This document shows positions 40,511 to 52,751 of a stretch of 64,000 nt of DNA, piece after piece. The stretch is from NCBI RefSeq assembly GCF_000189635.1, contig NW_002476484.1:124001-188000 (forward strand), in the 5' to 3' direction. The position numbers and the translations under genes were made by a program. The DNA is from Tetrahymena thermophila SB210 (Eukaryota > Ciliophora > Oligohymenophorea > Hymenostomatida > Tetrahymenidae). How positions within the stretch are numbered: the first letter of the stretch is position 1; each line of letters begins with the position of its first letter. The notes beneath the pieces are model-generated. The model was not told the DNA's origin. It made no database searches and saw only the letters and a list, made by a program, of their open reading frames with translations.

Positions 40511-43336
40511 TCAAAAGTAATGCTAGTAAGCAGATCTTGTTTTACGAGGTCTAAGAGAGGAGGAACTTCTGTCTTCCGATTTAAAGAGATTTATAAGTTG
40601 ATAATAAACTCCTTACTTACTTTATTCCACATTCTTTTTAATCCATTTTATTGCAGGGCCTCTTAAAAATTCAATAAAGTTATCACTAAAATCACACTCA
40701 ACTGGATTTAATAATTAGCTTATATATTCATCATTTTTACGAGCGTTATTCATAAATGTTTTAAATTCTGAAATAAGATCTTCATCGCGCTTTAAATTTT
40801 TTATATTATATTTTTCAAATTAGTTCATTATATTTTGAGTAGCTTCCTAGAATGTATCAACGTTATCAATTTCTTTTTACTATTATTAAGTTTCTTGAGC
40901 CTATTCTTTGTATTATGTTTCACATGATTTATATATTTTTTGAGTTTATTTTCTTGTTTTAGTTGGTAAAACATTTTCCAATTTTATATTTGAAGGACAT
41001 TTAAAGCTATCTTCTTTATTCTTTGTAATCTTTTTCAATATAGGCTCACTGTTAATTTCTATTTTATTAAAAAAATAATTAAATATAAATACTCTATTTA
41101 GCAATAAAAATAAAATATTTTTATTTAGAATGGCTAAAGTTTAAATTATTATATTTTATTTCTCTCAAATTTTTTAAGAAGACAACCCTCTTATAACTTA
41201 TATAACATACTTTTATTAAATTGAAATTAAAAAATAAAAAGTTAGGGAGTTCTTTGAAAATACTTTAACCTGAATTATGGAATTAAAAATTAGTAAATAA
41301 AATATTATAATCTGATTCATTTCTATTTAGAATAAATTGGAACATCTTGCTTAAGTTCAATGAAAAGGATTATATATAGAGGAAAATTAATGAATTAAAA
41401 AAGTTATAATATTATAGGTAATAGATAAATTAATTAAAAAAAGCCTTATAATTTATTATTTTCTTTTGATAAAAATTTAAGAAATAGAATGGTATGATTG
41501 ATTAATGAGTAAATTAGAAAATAAATTACCTTTGTTTTTCCTGCCAAGATTTTTGAATTTTTTTTGCTTAAGAACTCTTAATTTTCTTCTTAATTATTTT
41601 TTGGGAGTCTCTTTTTCAGCATCGTTAGTGTGCTAGCTTTCGTGTTCTTGAGATTCACTGTTATTCTTCTCTGGGGAATATTGGCTTTGAGAGCAAGATT
41701 AAATTTTCAAATTATGTTCAGAATCATGAGAAAATATATTGTCAAACATTTCAATATCGATTTTATTTTCATTAGCATTTACTGTCTCCTTTTCTTCATT
41801 TGCTTCAAATTAATTTAAATTTTATTTGGAAGAGTGATTTTAATCAATTTCTGTCATTTGCATTTCTTTTTCATCTTTTTATATGCTTTCTACTGATTAT
41901 TCTACAGATGCATGTGTTTCATCCATTTTAGAGTTTGATACCTCTTTCACATTGACCAAATTAAGCAAATTGGTTTCTGAATTTTGGTTTTTCTTGTGAG
42001 AGATTTTGTTTAAGTTGAGTTAATCTTAAGAGTTATCACTTTATTATTGATTGGTATTTTCTATGTTAATACTATCCTTAAAAAAATTATATTTAATAGA
42101 GTTGTCTATAAGAACTTTAGTATCGCTTTTAGATCTGCTTTCATCCAAATTGAAATTGATGCTATCAATTTTTTAAATTTTTATATATTAGAAATTCAGA
42201 TTGTCGCTCTGTTAACTGTTTTTGTCTTCAGTAAACAAGCCATCTTTACTCATTTTTTTGATTGGCTTAGAAATAAGAGGAGGATTTCTGCCTTTGAGTT
42301 TTTCTCTTTCCGCTTCAAGAGGGGAATCTGAGAGCGAAGGAGAAAACTGCTATATCTGATGGGTTTTTGATTCATTGTTAGTTAAACGGAATCCTCTCTT
42401 TGGATTCTTATTAGAAAAAGATTTAGCGCTGTTGCTTTCTTTAGAAAGCTATAAATTCTAATTTTCACTGTAATTGTTAAAAGTAGCTTTGCTTGGTTTA
42501 GCTAATTCATCGCAATCATTTTACATAGAAACTTAGCAAGTTTTTTAAATAAGACTATAAGTCTGACTTAATACAATATTTTCTTTCAATAATGTTTATA
42601 CATTTTCTTTATTAAAGGTTTTCTCTGAGTTTAAGGATTAAAGCTGATTTTCTTAGCCAAGAATGCTAGTTATGTTGTTGTTGCTGCTGTTTTCAGTCTA
42701 GATTTAGTTTAGGAAGGCTTTTGAAATATTTAAATTTTATAAATTTTCTTTTTAAATAAGAGAGATCTAGTCAAGTACATTATTACCATTATTAATTATA
42801 TTTAAATTTAAGTTAGTTAAATTATCAAAAGGCTTAGCTACATTTTAAGTAGATTCCGTACGGTTAGTGACTGGCATGTATTAGATCTAGGCAGTGTTTG
42901 ACTATGAAATAATTGGCTAAACGTACATAGGATAATTGAATGTAGACTATACATTATACATCATGTTGGGTATTTATGTTTATGATTATTAAGTAGGAAG
43001 TAAATGTTGATTTTAATTGATCTAAGCGTTGAAACAAGAATTGATCTAGGGTTGTTAATTTAATTAGTACATCATCTAATATTACTACTGAGGAATCATC
43101 ATTTATCTCTATTATTACAGCTGTTGTTAAAGATAAAGAGCCAAATATTATTATTACTATTAAGTTGATTATTACATCTATGGCTAAGACATAATGGCAG
43201 GCTGTTGAGCAGTTTGGAGTTATTGTAGATTATTGTATCCTTATAGCAAATATTAAAACCCATTATGAGGAGTCATAGTATTATTTTAAGCAGCAGTTTA
43301 ATATAATTACATTCCCTAAGCCTGCATTAGTTGCAT
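40511..43336 (-). CDS. Unknown Gln/Asn-rich protein with basic region
   Basis: Two exons, 43336-41530 and 41058-40511, separated by a 471 bp intron (phase 1, ending TAG), give 785 codons (784 residues). The ATG is the first in a frame with no earlier Met. The N-terminal 200 residues are extremely Gln/Asn/Tyr/Pro-rich and low-complexity. The middle is Asn/Lys/Glu/Ser-rich with Ser-Pro sites. A strongly basic patch lies at the exon junction (KKQLRRKLRVLKQKKFK). The last about 120 residues look folded and helical (EDLISEFKTFMNNARK, FIEFLRGPAIKWIKKN), ending in an Arg/Ser tail. The basic patch could be a nuclear signal or nucleic-acid contact, but this is inference. I do not recognise the family. 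The hydrophobic + strand stretches at 41630-42331 are shadows of this gene. Confidence 0.75.
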
Positions 43337-44642
43337 GCAAATAGTATTACTTTTTGTTTTTATAGTTTGTTTTTAATTTTTCTTTTGTATTGTTTATGTT
43401 ATTTCAATCAAATAGTTATCTATCTATCTCTCACTAACTAAACTTTGCTTTGGAGATTTGTTAGTATATTGATTGATTTTTTTGAATTATACAGAAAAAC
43501 TAAACAAAAAAGCAAGCTATCAATCAAATAAACAAGGAGCAATACTTATTTTTTACAAGCAATATTTAATTAATTTCTAACAGACTGTTTGTTTCTTCTA
43601 ACTAAATTGGTATAATAATTAATTTTTCTCAATATAATTTAAGACAAAAATTAATTATCTTTTTTAATTTTTCCTCTTGCTTTTTAAAGGTGCTAACTTG
43701 TTTAAATTCTTTCATTTTGAAGTTGTTTATTATAAAAATTTTAAAAGAAATTGTCTTTCAAAATAATAATAAATGCTATTAATTTTTACTTCAAATCAAA
43801 ATTTCCAGCTGATCCTACAATAACTCACTTTTCTCTTTATTTATTTGTAAGTTTTTTTGTTTGCTTTTTTTTCTATAAATATTTTATTAGCACACTAAGA
43901 ATAAAAATTAGTAGAAAAACTGTGAAAGTTAAGATTAATAATTTTTAAAATTAATTAGTTAGTCAATATTATAAAATAGATGAATAAATGAACCAATTAT
44001 TATAAATATCTCTCTTAGTTAGTTTTAAATTTATTTATTCTAAAAAATCCCTTTTTATTAATCAAGCATTACTTTTTTTTCTTTTTGATAAAAATTAAAG
44101 GCAATTTTTAAATAACATTAGCAAGATGTTATAAAAACCAAACTCTTAGTAAATTTAAGAAATTTTCTTTTTTAATGGATCAAAAATTTTATATTACAAT
44201 TTTACTGTTATTATTTTATCAAAAAAAACCTTATTTACTCCAAATTTAAATAAAATAATAATTTATAGCTTAAAGCCAAAACTTGAAATAAAAAAATATT
44301 TAAACAAACAAATAAAACGTATTTATAGTGGTATATCAAATATTGAAGCAAGTAATATTCAGTAGACTCAATGTTTTTTAATTAATTAATATAAGTAATT
44401 TTCATAAATACTGAATTATATTCTATCTAATAAAATTAATTGTATATACATTTCTTTAATTTACCTTTAAATAAAATTTAATATATTTTTTAAATTATTT
44501 TAATTATTGTTAATTATATCACTTATTATTTTTAATATATCTTTTTATAGTTTTTATGTATTGATTTTAATATATTTACTATTATTTTACATGTTAATGA
44601 ATAGTGTATAATAGTGTATGAAAAAGTAAATAAACTACTCAC
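43337..44642. other. Spacer
   Basis: AT-rich spacer, no supported gene. The + strand Met-started stretch at 43751-43948 lacks coding character. Confidence 0.55.
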
Positions 44643-47600
44643 TCATCTTTACTCTTTTTTGTTTTCAACAAATTAATTTTAAAATTTTTGCTTTATATAA
44701 TTTTAAACTAGCTATTCAGTCAATTTCCCTTTTTGAATTTTATTTATTGGAGATTCTTCAAATTGATGATTTGAAATCGAGCGAATTGACTACTTTTAGC
44801 TTATTTTATTGCTGATAGGAGTACTATTTTTACTCAAAAAATTTAAGAAAGATTAAGAATTAGGTGATAGATTTGAAGAGCTATGGTGAGTTTGAATTAA
44901 ATTCTCTAAGTTGCTTAGGTTTTTAACCTTAGATGTTGCATTTTACGTGTTGAATTTATTGTCTGTTTTGCCAATTGTGTTCAAAATCCCTTCTAGTTAA
45001 AAGTGAGAATTCAGGAATTTTTCATTTTAGGCTTAGTTGTAAAGAGATCCTACAATATTATCACATTTTGGAGTAAGACAAGGAACTGAATCTGCTTAAG
45101 AATTAAAATTTTATTATAAAGTTTTGTATTAAAAGAAATTAGGAGATTTGTCCCTCTCTTCTCTTATAGCTTTGCTGATGAAGGATGAGTTTTTATCATT
45201 TTAATTTAAACATTTATTATAACTTTTATCAGAATCTCTATTTGAAGGATTCTAAACAAACAAAGAGCTGATTGGAGAAAGTTCAGATTGATTTTTATAA
45301 TTCATTTTATTCTGTTGAAAATTTTGGTTTCGAGGAGTCTTTTTAAATTACTAAGATGGTTCTTAGTATAATATTGATTTAATTTCTTCAATCTCTTTGT
45401 TATATTTACTGACTCCGTTTATTTCTTTGTTCTAATCAGGTAGAATAAAACTTTTATTTCTTCTGCTTATCGAAAAAAGATCGTGCTTTAGGTCTAGTCT
45501 TGGACTCATACTTAATTTTAAACGTTATTTATCATCTAACAAATTGTACTACTTATTAGATCCAAAAGAATCTCTTGAAGAGATATCTTTTTCAGCTTTC
45601 TCAGAGTTAATTTAAAGTAAAGGATTCTCTTAGTTAGGAGAACTTAAAATTATTTTTGATTCTTTATTTTGTGAGAGAAGAGAGTTTCTCTACTCTGAAT
45701 TATCTCCCAAATAAAACTTATTTGGAGAATGTGACTTTGTTGTTGCTATGATGTTTCTTGAACTGTTATTGCTTAAGTTTGTCATATTGCTTGCGTTCAA
45801 GTAGGTATTTTATGTTTTAATCTCTAGCTTGAGTCTGTCTTTGTATGGTAAATTTTTATAATTTGATGTAATTTAATGAACTTAATTGTTATAAGGTTCA
45901 CTGTTTAAGATACAGGCAGTTGAGTTGAAGTGATTTACATTTTACTGCATCTCACATACCTAATTCAAGTCTTTTGCTTATAAAAAATTTTCTTATTGCT
46001 AATTACTAGAATTTATATAGTATTAGCTATGATTTGATTTATCAAACAGTTTCAGCTATTATATTTTATTTTAAATATGGCTTGGAAGGAAAGTTCTTGT
46101 ATATTGTTAACCTTGTTAACTTAAATTGTCTTAGTTTTACACTTTATTACATTTTTGAAAAATTAAGTCACTTTATTTCATAATTTAGTTTTTTTATATT
46201 GAGGAAACTTGATTTTGCATTTAGTTGAATGACTATCTACTTTAAGGTGAAGATTGTAAGCTCATAAAATAATTCTTTGTTTAAATTTTGTTGCTTCCTG
46301 GGCTCTCAAAATTAGATTCAGCATTAAATCTGCTGGTGCTCCTATCCTCTAATTCTATTTATTCATTCATCATATTTTGTTAGTTTTCTACCTTCAAATC
46401 TAGCTTGCCTAAGTTGATCTTGAGTTATACGAACTCCCTTTCTAAATAATGAGTCATAATTTAATCGTTAATGTTGAGTCTACTATTTTGATAGAGCTAA
46501 GATACATTCATAGCTTTGAATTAATCATTCATATTAAACAAATAAAAAGAAGACGAAGGCGAAGATTGGTAAAACTAATTCATCTCTGCCTTCTCAGCAT
46601 TAATTATTGAATTAATGAGTTTCATCTTTTTCAAATAATAATCACATGTTATGAATTGATCATTGATTGCCATATTTTTTTCTATTATCCTGTAAGATTC
46701 AATCATTTTGCTTAACTCCTGTCTTAAGTTGTAGTGCTAATTTATTATGTAATCGTAGTTTTCATGGTACAACTTAGAGCAATATTCTAGAAGCTCAGTG
46801 GACTAGGCCTTTATACTCTAAATGAGAGCCTTATATGCCCTTTCTATTTCATGCTTTTATTGCTAGTAAGTTTCAATAACATCATTTTGTATGCTGGTTA
46901 AGTCTTCTGAATGAATAAGCATCTTTTCTATTTTTTAATTTAAAATATCCAGCATAGATTGAATATTTCTTTTACAATATGGATATGAATTTTCAATAGT
47001 TTGTATTTGGTGACCCACATGAATATTCACACATTCATTGCAAAGCAATTCAGAGCAAGAAAAACAAAGAAAGTGAAACATTTCTTAGTTGTGCAAGGAA
47101 CAATTTCCACTATACGAATTTGTATTTTGATTGTATTTGCACTCTATATCTTTATCGTAAAATAGTTATTTTGTTAAATCAAATCTTCTTTTTTTATTTT
47201 CTATCTTTGACTATTTGCTATTATCACTACCTTAAAGATACCTTTATTTTTTCTAGCTTGATTCTTACAGAATTCTACTGTGATCAGTAGAGCTTTGAAT
47301 TTAAATATCGTTTGCATCGTTATCTTCAAAAAAATGCTCACTTTCTTTACTTTGCTTTAATTCTGAAAAACTGTTAGTAAAATCTTCTTTCTTAACATCC
47401 ACACTTTCCAAATTGTATTACTCATTTTCAAAGACATTCATTTTTTTTACCTACCCATTTACTTTTTAATATTCGCTTTAATTTTTTAAATCTTATTCTA
47501 GCTCCATTATTGCATTTTATTCGTCAATTTATTAATTTAAATACCCTTCATTTTGTTCTATTTTATAAACCTAAAAATTATTTTTAAAAGATTATGTTTT

Positions 47601-47780
47601 CTTCATAGTTGGAGTTTCTGATGATGAAATCTTGTTTCCAACAGATTGTTAAGAATTTATCATCTATTAAAAGTAGTTGCTCACTGTTGGTGAATCACTT
47701 TCTATTCTAAGATTTTTAAAAGAAGGGCTTGTCTGACTTTAGTTTTATAAAAACTCAACATATTTTAAGCTATTATTCAT
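44643..47780 (-). CDS. B-box zinc-finger coiled-coil protein, 1045 aa
   Basis: One intronless frame of 1046 codons, ATG at 47780-47778, TGA at 44645-44643. Residues about 227-258 form a canonical B-box: CSLH, then C-x2-C, C-x2-C and H-x3-H (CSLHNQEMFHFLCFSCSELL, continuing CNECVNIHVGH). A helical coiled-coil region of about 200 residues follows directly, as in the B-box/coiled-coil part of TRIM proteins. There is no RING before it and no recognisable SPRY or other C-terminal domain. The remaining roughly 550 residues are Asn/Gln/Ser-rich and probably disordered, with many Ser-Pro sites. B-box/coiled-coil modules mediate self-association and partner binding. I infer a scaffold; the cellular process is unknown. 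The length is large for a gene without introns in this window. Confidence 0.88.
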
Positions 47781-49002
47781 TTTTAATGTATATAGATAGG
47801 TTTGTTTATCTATTTTCTTAAAACCTTTCTTCCTTCAAATCAAATCTTTATTAAATATTAATGATTTAAAAAATTTTAACTGCGATATTTAACAAACAAA
47901 AATATATTCATACAATTCTTAATATTTATGTTTGTTTGAAAACAAAAAATATTGCTTGACTGATAAATTTATAGATTAATCAATATGATTATTTTAAAAA
48001 TTAGCAGGAGCAATAACAACAATATTCTTGTAATTAAACTTAACTCTATTAACTTTTTTCAATTAATCAATAAAGATAAAACTTTCAAAATAATCTAGAT
48101 AAATTATTTAAATAAATAAGCAAAGAGAATTTACTCTTAGTAAAGAAAAAAAAAACTAAATAATCTTTGAAAGAATTTTAAATCTATTATTTTTTTAAAT
48201 TCTATTTAAAATCAAGTAACTTTATTAAATTTTATTTATTATTTAAATATTAAAATAATTTAATTAAAAAAAATACAGCTTCTATTTATCAACTTTGCCC
48301 TCTAAATAAATTCATAAATTCTAAATTTTTTAAAAAATTAACTATATTTTTAAAAATAATTTAAAAAAATAAAATAAAAATTATTATTGTTTTTCCAGTA
48401 TATAATTTACTTAGTCAATATATACTTAAAATTGTTATATTATCTATTATATAATATATTATTTTTCCTGTTTTCTATTTTTTAAATATACTTTTTACAT
48501 TTTTACATAAAATATTATCTCTATCTTAATATCCTTTTAAGATAGTTATGGAGATAAATATTGAACTAATTTTTTTAAAATTTATTTAACAAATATGTAA
48601 ATTTTATATTTAAATATAACAAATAAAAGTAATAAATATGAAAAGTTTATTAAAAATAGATAAAAATTATTGTTTGTTAACTTGATTATCTATCAGAAGG
48701 AAAAATAAATTATAGCAAAGCAAAAATAAAATAAATTTAATGAATATTTATAATTTTTTATATAGTTTACAAATTAAATTTTGTAAATAAAAATAAATAC
48801 TTATAAAAATAATTATATGGGAGATAATTAGTTAGTTTATATGAAATATAATTGAATATCTTTAAAAATTAAAAATAAACTAGAATATTAAACTTTCATA
48901 AATTTTAATTTTTTATCTTAGTATTTATATAGTTTTAAAAACTATGAAATTCTATTTATATCAAAAAATGCATGACATAATTACTTATAGTATAAATAAA
49001 TT
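47781..49002. other. Spacer
   Basis: AT-rich spacer without supportable features on either strand. Confidence 0.6.
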
Positions 49003-49644
49003 TCATTCTTATCTCTTTTCAAAGTAATCTATTGATTTTTTAAAATTTCTGATGTCTGATTAGAAATCATCACTATATAGCTTATATCCCTAATAAATTG
49101 AGTAAATATCAAAATATTTTTCAATACCACTCGAAAATTTATAAGTCAGATAAGATATCAATAAGGCTCCGAACCATTACCTATTCATAGAATCTTTGTC
49201 TATAAAATAACCTACGATTTTGTCTGCAATTTTAATTCCATGCTTTAAAATCCATTGAAGTAACTTATAGTGTAATTCACTCAAAAGATAAGCAACTCCA
49301 AATATTCCTGCACGGAAAATGAGTTCATAATCCCAGAAATATTAGGAATATCTTTATCTCAATTCATCTGAATAAAGAATCAGGTGTGGCAATTACCTAT
49401 AGCGCAGATTTAAATTTACGCCACTTATAATTGCTCTAACTCTAACATTATTGACCCTGTTCGCAATAGATTCATTATTTTCTAAGAATCGCTGGTTAAA
49501 TAATACTGATTATTTTGATCTAATGCCTTTTAGCTTATCTAATTATTCGATGTTAATTTCATTTACACTCTTATATGTAGGCTAACCTATTTTTGTGAGC
49601 ACATCATTCACATTATTGAAATTTTTCTAAAATACTAGTTCCAT
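49003..49644 (-). CDS. Small unknown protein with hydrophobic helices, 213 aa
   Basis: A single frame of 214 codons, ATG at 49644-49642 and TGA at 49005-49003. Codon composition (GGC, CGC, GTA, few runs) is unlike the flanking spacer, and residue composition is balanced rather than Asn/Gln-rich. The N-terminal 85 residues are hydrophilic. The middle has two moderately hydrophobic stretches (ELIFRAGIFGVAYLLSELHY, and WFGALLISYLTYKF) separated by an amphipathic segment, and the tail is charged. This fits a small membrane or membrane-associated subunit, for instance of an organelle complex, but I recognise no family and see no clear targeting peptide. Confidence 0.7.
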
Positions 49645-51059
49645 TTGCTAAATAAACTTGATAAATATTAAAATTATGATTTTTATTGGTAATTATTTAG
49701 ATAGATATGAATTATTAATTAAATAAAAAATATTAAACAGTCTTATGCAACAAAAGAAATCTTCAGCAAATAAAATTTAGATTCTCAATAATAAATTCAT
49801 ATAACAGACAGACTTAAAGATACTATTAAATATCTATTTTAATTCAAAATTTCTAAGATATCTTTAAATATTTATATAAGCAAAAAATAAGTTAATACTT
49901 TTCAATTTTAAAATACTATAGTATGATTTCCAAGTTTAAATATATTTTTTAATCTAAAAAAATAGATGAATAATAAATAATAAATTAGATAGCATATAAT
50001 TAATTTTTAAAAATACAGTGAAAATTATCTAAACTGGGTACCTAGGGGATCAAATATTTATTTGATAAATACGTAAAAATTAGAGGTTGAATCAAGTTTT
50101 AAAAATTTGATTAGTGTGAAAATATTCTTTTTAATTTGAGTATAAAAAAAAATTTTTTTAATTTTTTATCATGACTCAAGGTTAATGGATTTGGTTGACT
50201 AGATATTAAATTGTTCAAGATTATAACTCCAGATACTTAAAAAAAAATACTTCTATTCTATCTATAATTGTACCCATTAGAATGATTATTTGTAAAGGCT
50301 GGTGACTTAATTAGGAATATATAATTTAAATTAAAATTTTTTATGGATGGATATAGATAAATCTAAAAGTGATAAATGGATAATCCATAGATATCCAAGT
50401 CAAATAAAGTAAAATCTTAGAATAATTTCTATTAAAAAATTATGAAATTTTGGTAAATAGAAGATACAATTAATCAGTAATTTACCTTATAATATATTTC
50501 TTTTTTTTCACTAATTCCAACTTAATAAATATTATTTATCACTTTCTTTTACAAATATAAAGTAAATCCTCATAGTGAGACCTCCGCCGAGCCACTCATT
50601 TTTTAAAAATTTATTTTAATTTATGGTGGAGTCTTTATTATTTGATTTAAATAAAGTTCCTTAATTTTTTCATTCTTTTTTTTAAGATTTGTTTTTTTGG
50701 TAATAAATGTGTGTGTTAATAATTCTCTATTTATTTTTTTTTTGAAACAAATTCTTTTATTTGACTTGACATTAATTTATTTTAGAGTAATTTATAATTT
50801 ACAAATATAACATCAACTTAAAATTTCTAAATTACATACTTAAGTTTTTCAAATTATTTTTTTTGATAAATAAAAACATTAAATATTTGAAATGCTTTTT
50901 TATGCTTTTATTTCAATTCAGTTTATATAAATATTAATTTAAAATCAATAATTAATTATTGAGTCAAATGCATTTACTGATGGGAAAATATAAATTTAAT
51001 GTAAAAACAATTTAATTTATTTAATTGAAATAAGTCCTTTATGAAATAATTAAAATTAT
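49645..51059. other. Spacer with a GC-richer hairpin
   Basis: AT-rich spacer whose only unusual element is the inverted repeat listed at 50578-50634. No coding frame. Confidence 0.55.
50578..50634. repeat. Imperfect GC-rich inverted repeat
   Basis: The left arm AGACCTCCGCC (50578-50588) can pair with the right arm GGTGGAGTCT (50625-50634): about ten pairs with one bulge and one G-T, around an AT-rich loop. Such GC content is rare in these spacers. It could be part of an untranslated region, a small structured RNA, or chance. Confidence 0.45.
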
Positions 51060-52373
51060 TCAAAATCTTTCAGGAGGATGTAAAATTTTATGAATATTAG
51101 ATTATATATTATTTTCAGCAAATTATTTTAGCTCTTAAAATCCTTATTCAGTGGTTGATTAAAGCCATTTATTCTAAATAATCTAATTTATAAATTAATG
51201 TTTTGAATTAAGTTATTAATTTAATTTTAAATATAATTATTTTTATTTACATCTTCGATTTTAGCTCTCTTTTGAGGACACAACTATAGCAAAGAGTCTA
51301 TTATTTCTATGCATTCTTTAGGAGCTTTTGGTAGTAAAGAGCTTAAGTCCTTTTAATTTAATTCTCCAAAATCCATATAATAGGGGAGCTCAGTACAGCC
51401 TGGCCAGTTCTATTCCTGATTTTTAAATATATATTTGATATTATAATTGAAATTAGAGTTATATCAATAAATAGATAATTTACATTAGCAGAACCTCTAA
51501 TTTCAAAAACTTTACATAGTTGATCTATTTCACTCTTTCCTTAAAAGAAGTATTTTTTGTGATCCATGAAAAATTCTGCGATAGTGCAACCAAGTGACCA
51601 TAGATCAACAGTTTCATTATATTTTTTGCATCCAAATAGAATTTCTGGAGGTCTGTACAAACGAGTGATTGTATTTCCTGTTAATTCTTAGTCTTTATTT
51701 TCAGGGAAATCTCTAGAAATACCCATATCACCTAATAAAAGTTTTCCAGTTTTGTCTAAAAATATGTTACTGGGCTTGATGTCCTTTATTTTTTATTATA
51801 TGTATTAAATAAACAAAAACTTATCCAAATAATTAAGCAAATACTCTATGAATAATTTTCTTTTGGTGAAGGAAATGAACAGCTTCAATTAATTGCTTGA
51901 TTAATATTTTGATTGCTTCTACAGATAAATTTTCTCTAGGGACTTCTGACATTTCCAAATAATAAGGAAGATGCATGTAAAGTTATTCGAAGAAATCTTA
52001 GCCATTGTAGGATTTTTTAATTTTGAAAATATCATCAGACTGTTATTTAAAAATGATAAAATTGGCTAACAATTTAAAACCAGTATTATTAATTACTTTG
52101 ACTAAATTAGGATGATCAAGTTTTTTCATGTAATAGATTTCCTTTATACTTAACTCATCAATAGCCTTTTAATATCATAAATTATTTTAAAACTATAATC
52201 AGAATATTTATTTATACACTCTATTAGGTGACCTTGAACTTCTTCAATACACAATATTAACCCTTTTAGTCAACAAGCTCGCAGAGGATAATTTTGCCAA
52301 ATGAACCCTCATTGATCTTTTTAATTCTCAAATACTTTTAGTTATAAACTTTTCTCTTTTGCTAAACATCCAT
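51060..52373 (-). CDS. CDK-like (CMGC) Ser/Thr protein kinase
   Basis: Five exons (52373-52218, 52165-51845, 51783-51484, 51415-51251, 51182-51060), all phase 0, total 1065 nt or 354 residues. The protein is almost only a kinase domain: NEGSFGKI glycine loop (about 21-28), VLKK (Lys 44), HRDIKPSN (Asp 160, split by an intron after HR), then GDMG (Asp 178) where DFG is expected. [10 protein letters not shown] replaces the APE motif, and DLWSLGC follows. RPPE with an arginine before it, and the overall size, indicate the CDK/CMGC group. The cyclin-binding PSTAIRE-type helix reads [12 protein letters not shown], so it is not a canonical cell-cycle CDK. The region between HxN (DHPNLVK) and HRD is somewhat expanded. 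Introns are 52, 61, 68 and 68 bp; two end in AAG, one in CAG, one in TAG. All catalytic residues are present, so I infer an active kinase of unknown substrate. Confidence 0.9.
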
Positions 52374-52751
52374 TTTAGTTAGAATTAATCTGTGGTTTAA
52401 TAAATAAGTAAATAATTGTAAAATTTGTATTTTTTAAATTTTTTTTACCTTCAAAATATTTCAAAAAAAGATACAAACAAATATAAAAATTGACTATTTT
52501 TCTGATAAAAAATATAAGACATTGATTGATTATCTTATTTAAGCAAAACAATTAATTAATAGTAATTTTATTATTTTTTCATATATATTTTTTTTGAAAG
52601 CAATTTTTATAATCTTAAATAAAAAAATATTATTTCAATAAATTACAGCAAATAAATTGATTGATTGATGGATGGATTAATTAATTAATTAAATGACTGT
52701 TGAAAAAATATTTTATTTACAAAATTTTGTTTTAATTTTGACTAAACAAGT
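52374..52751. other. Short spacer
   Basis: 378 bp between the 5' end of the CDK-like gene and the 3' end of the next gene on the same strand. It is AT-rich with a short ATTG run; nothing else seen. Confidence 0.6.

Noticed and set aside
41630-42331. Hydrophobic + strand Met-started stretches looking like membrane proteins
   Set aside because: They are antisense to the well-supported Gln-rich gene at 40511-43336, whose frame and splice join are consistent.
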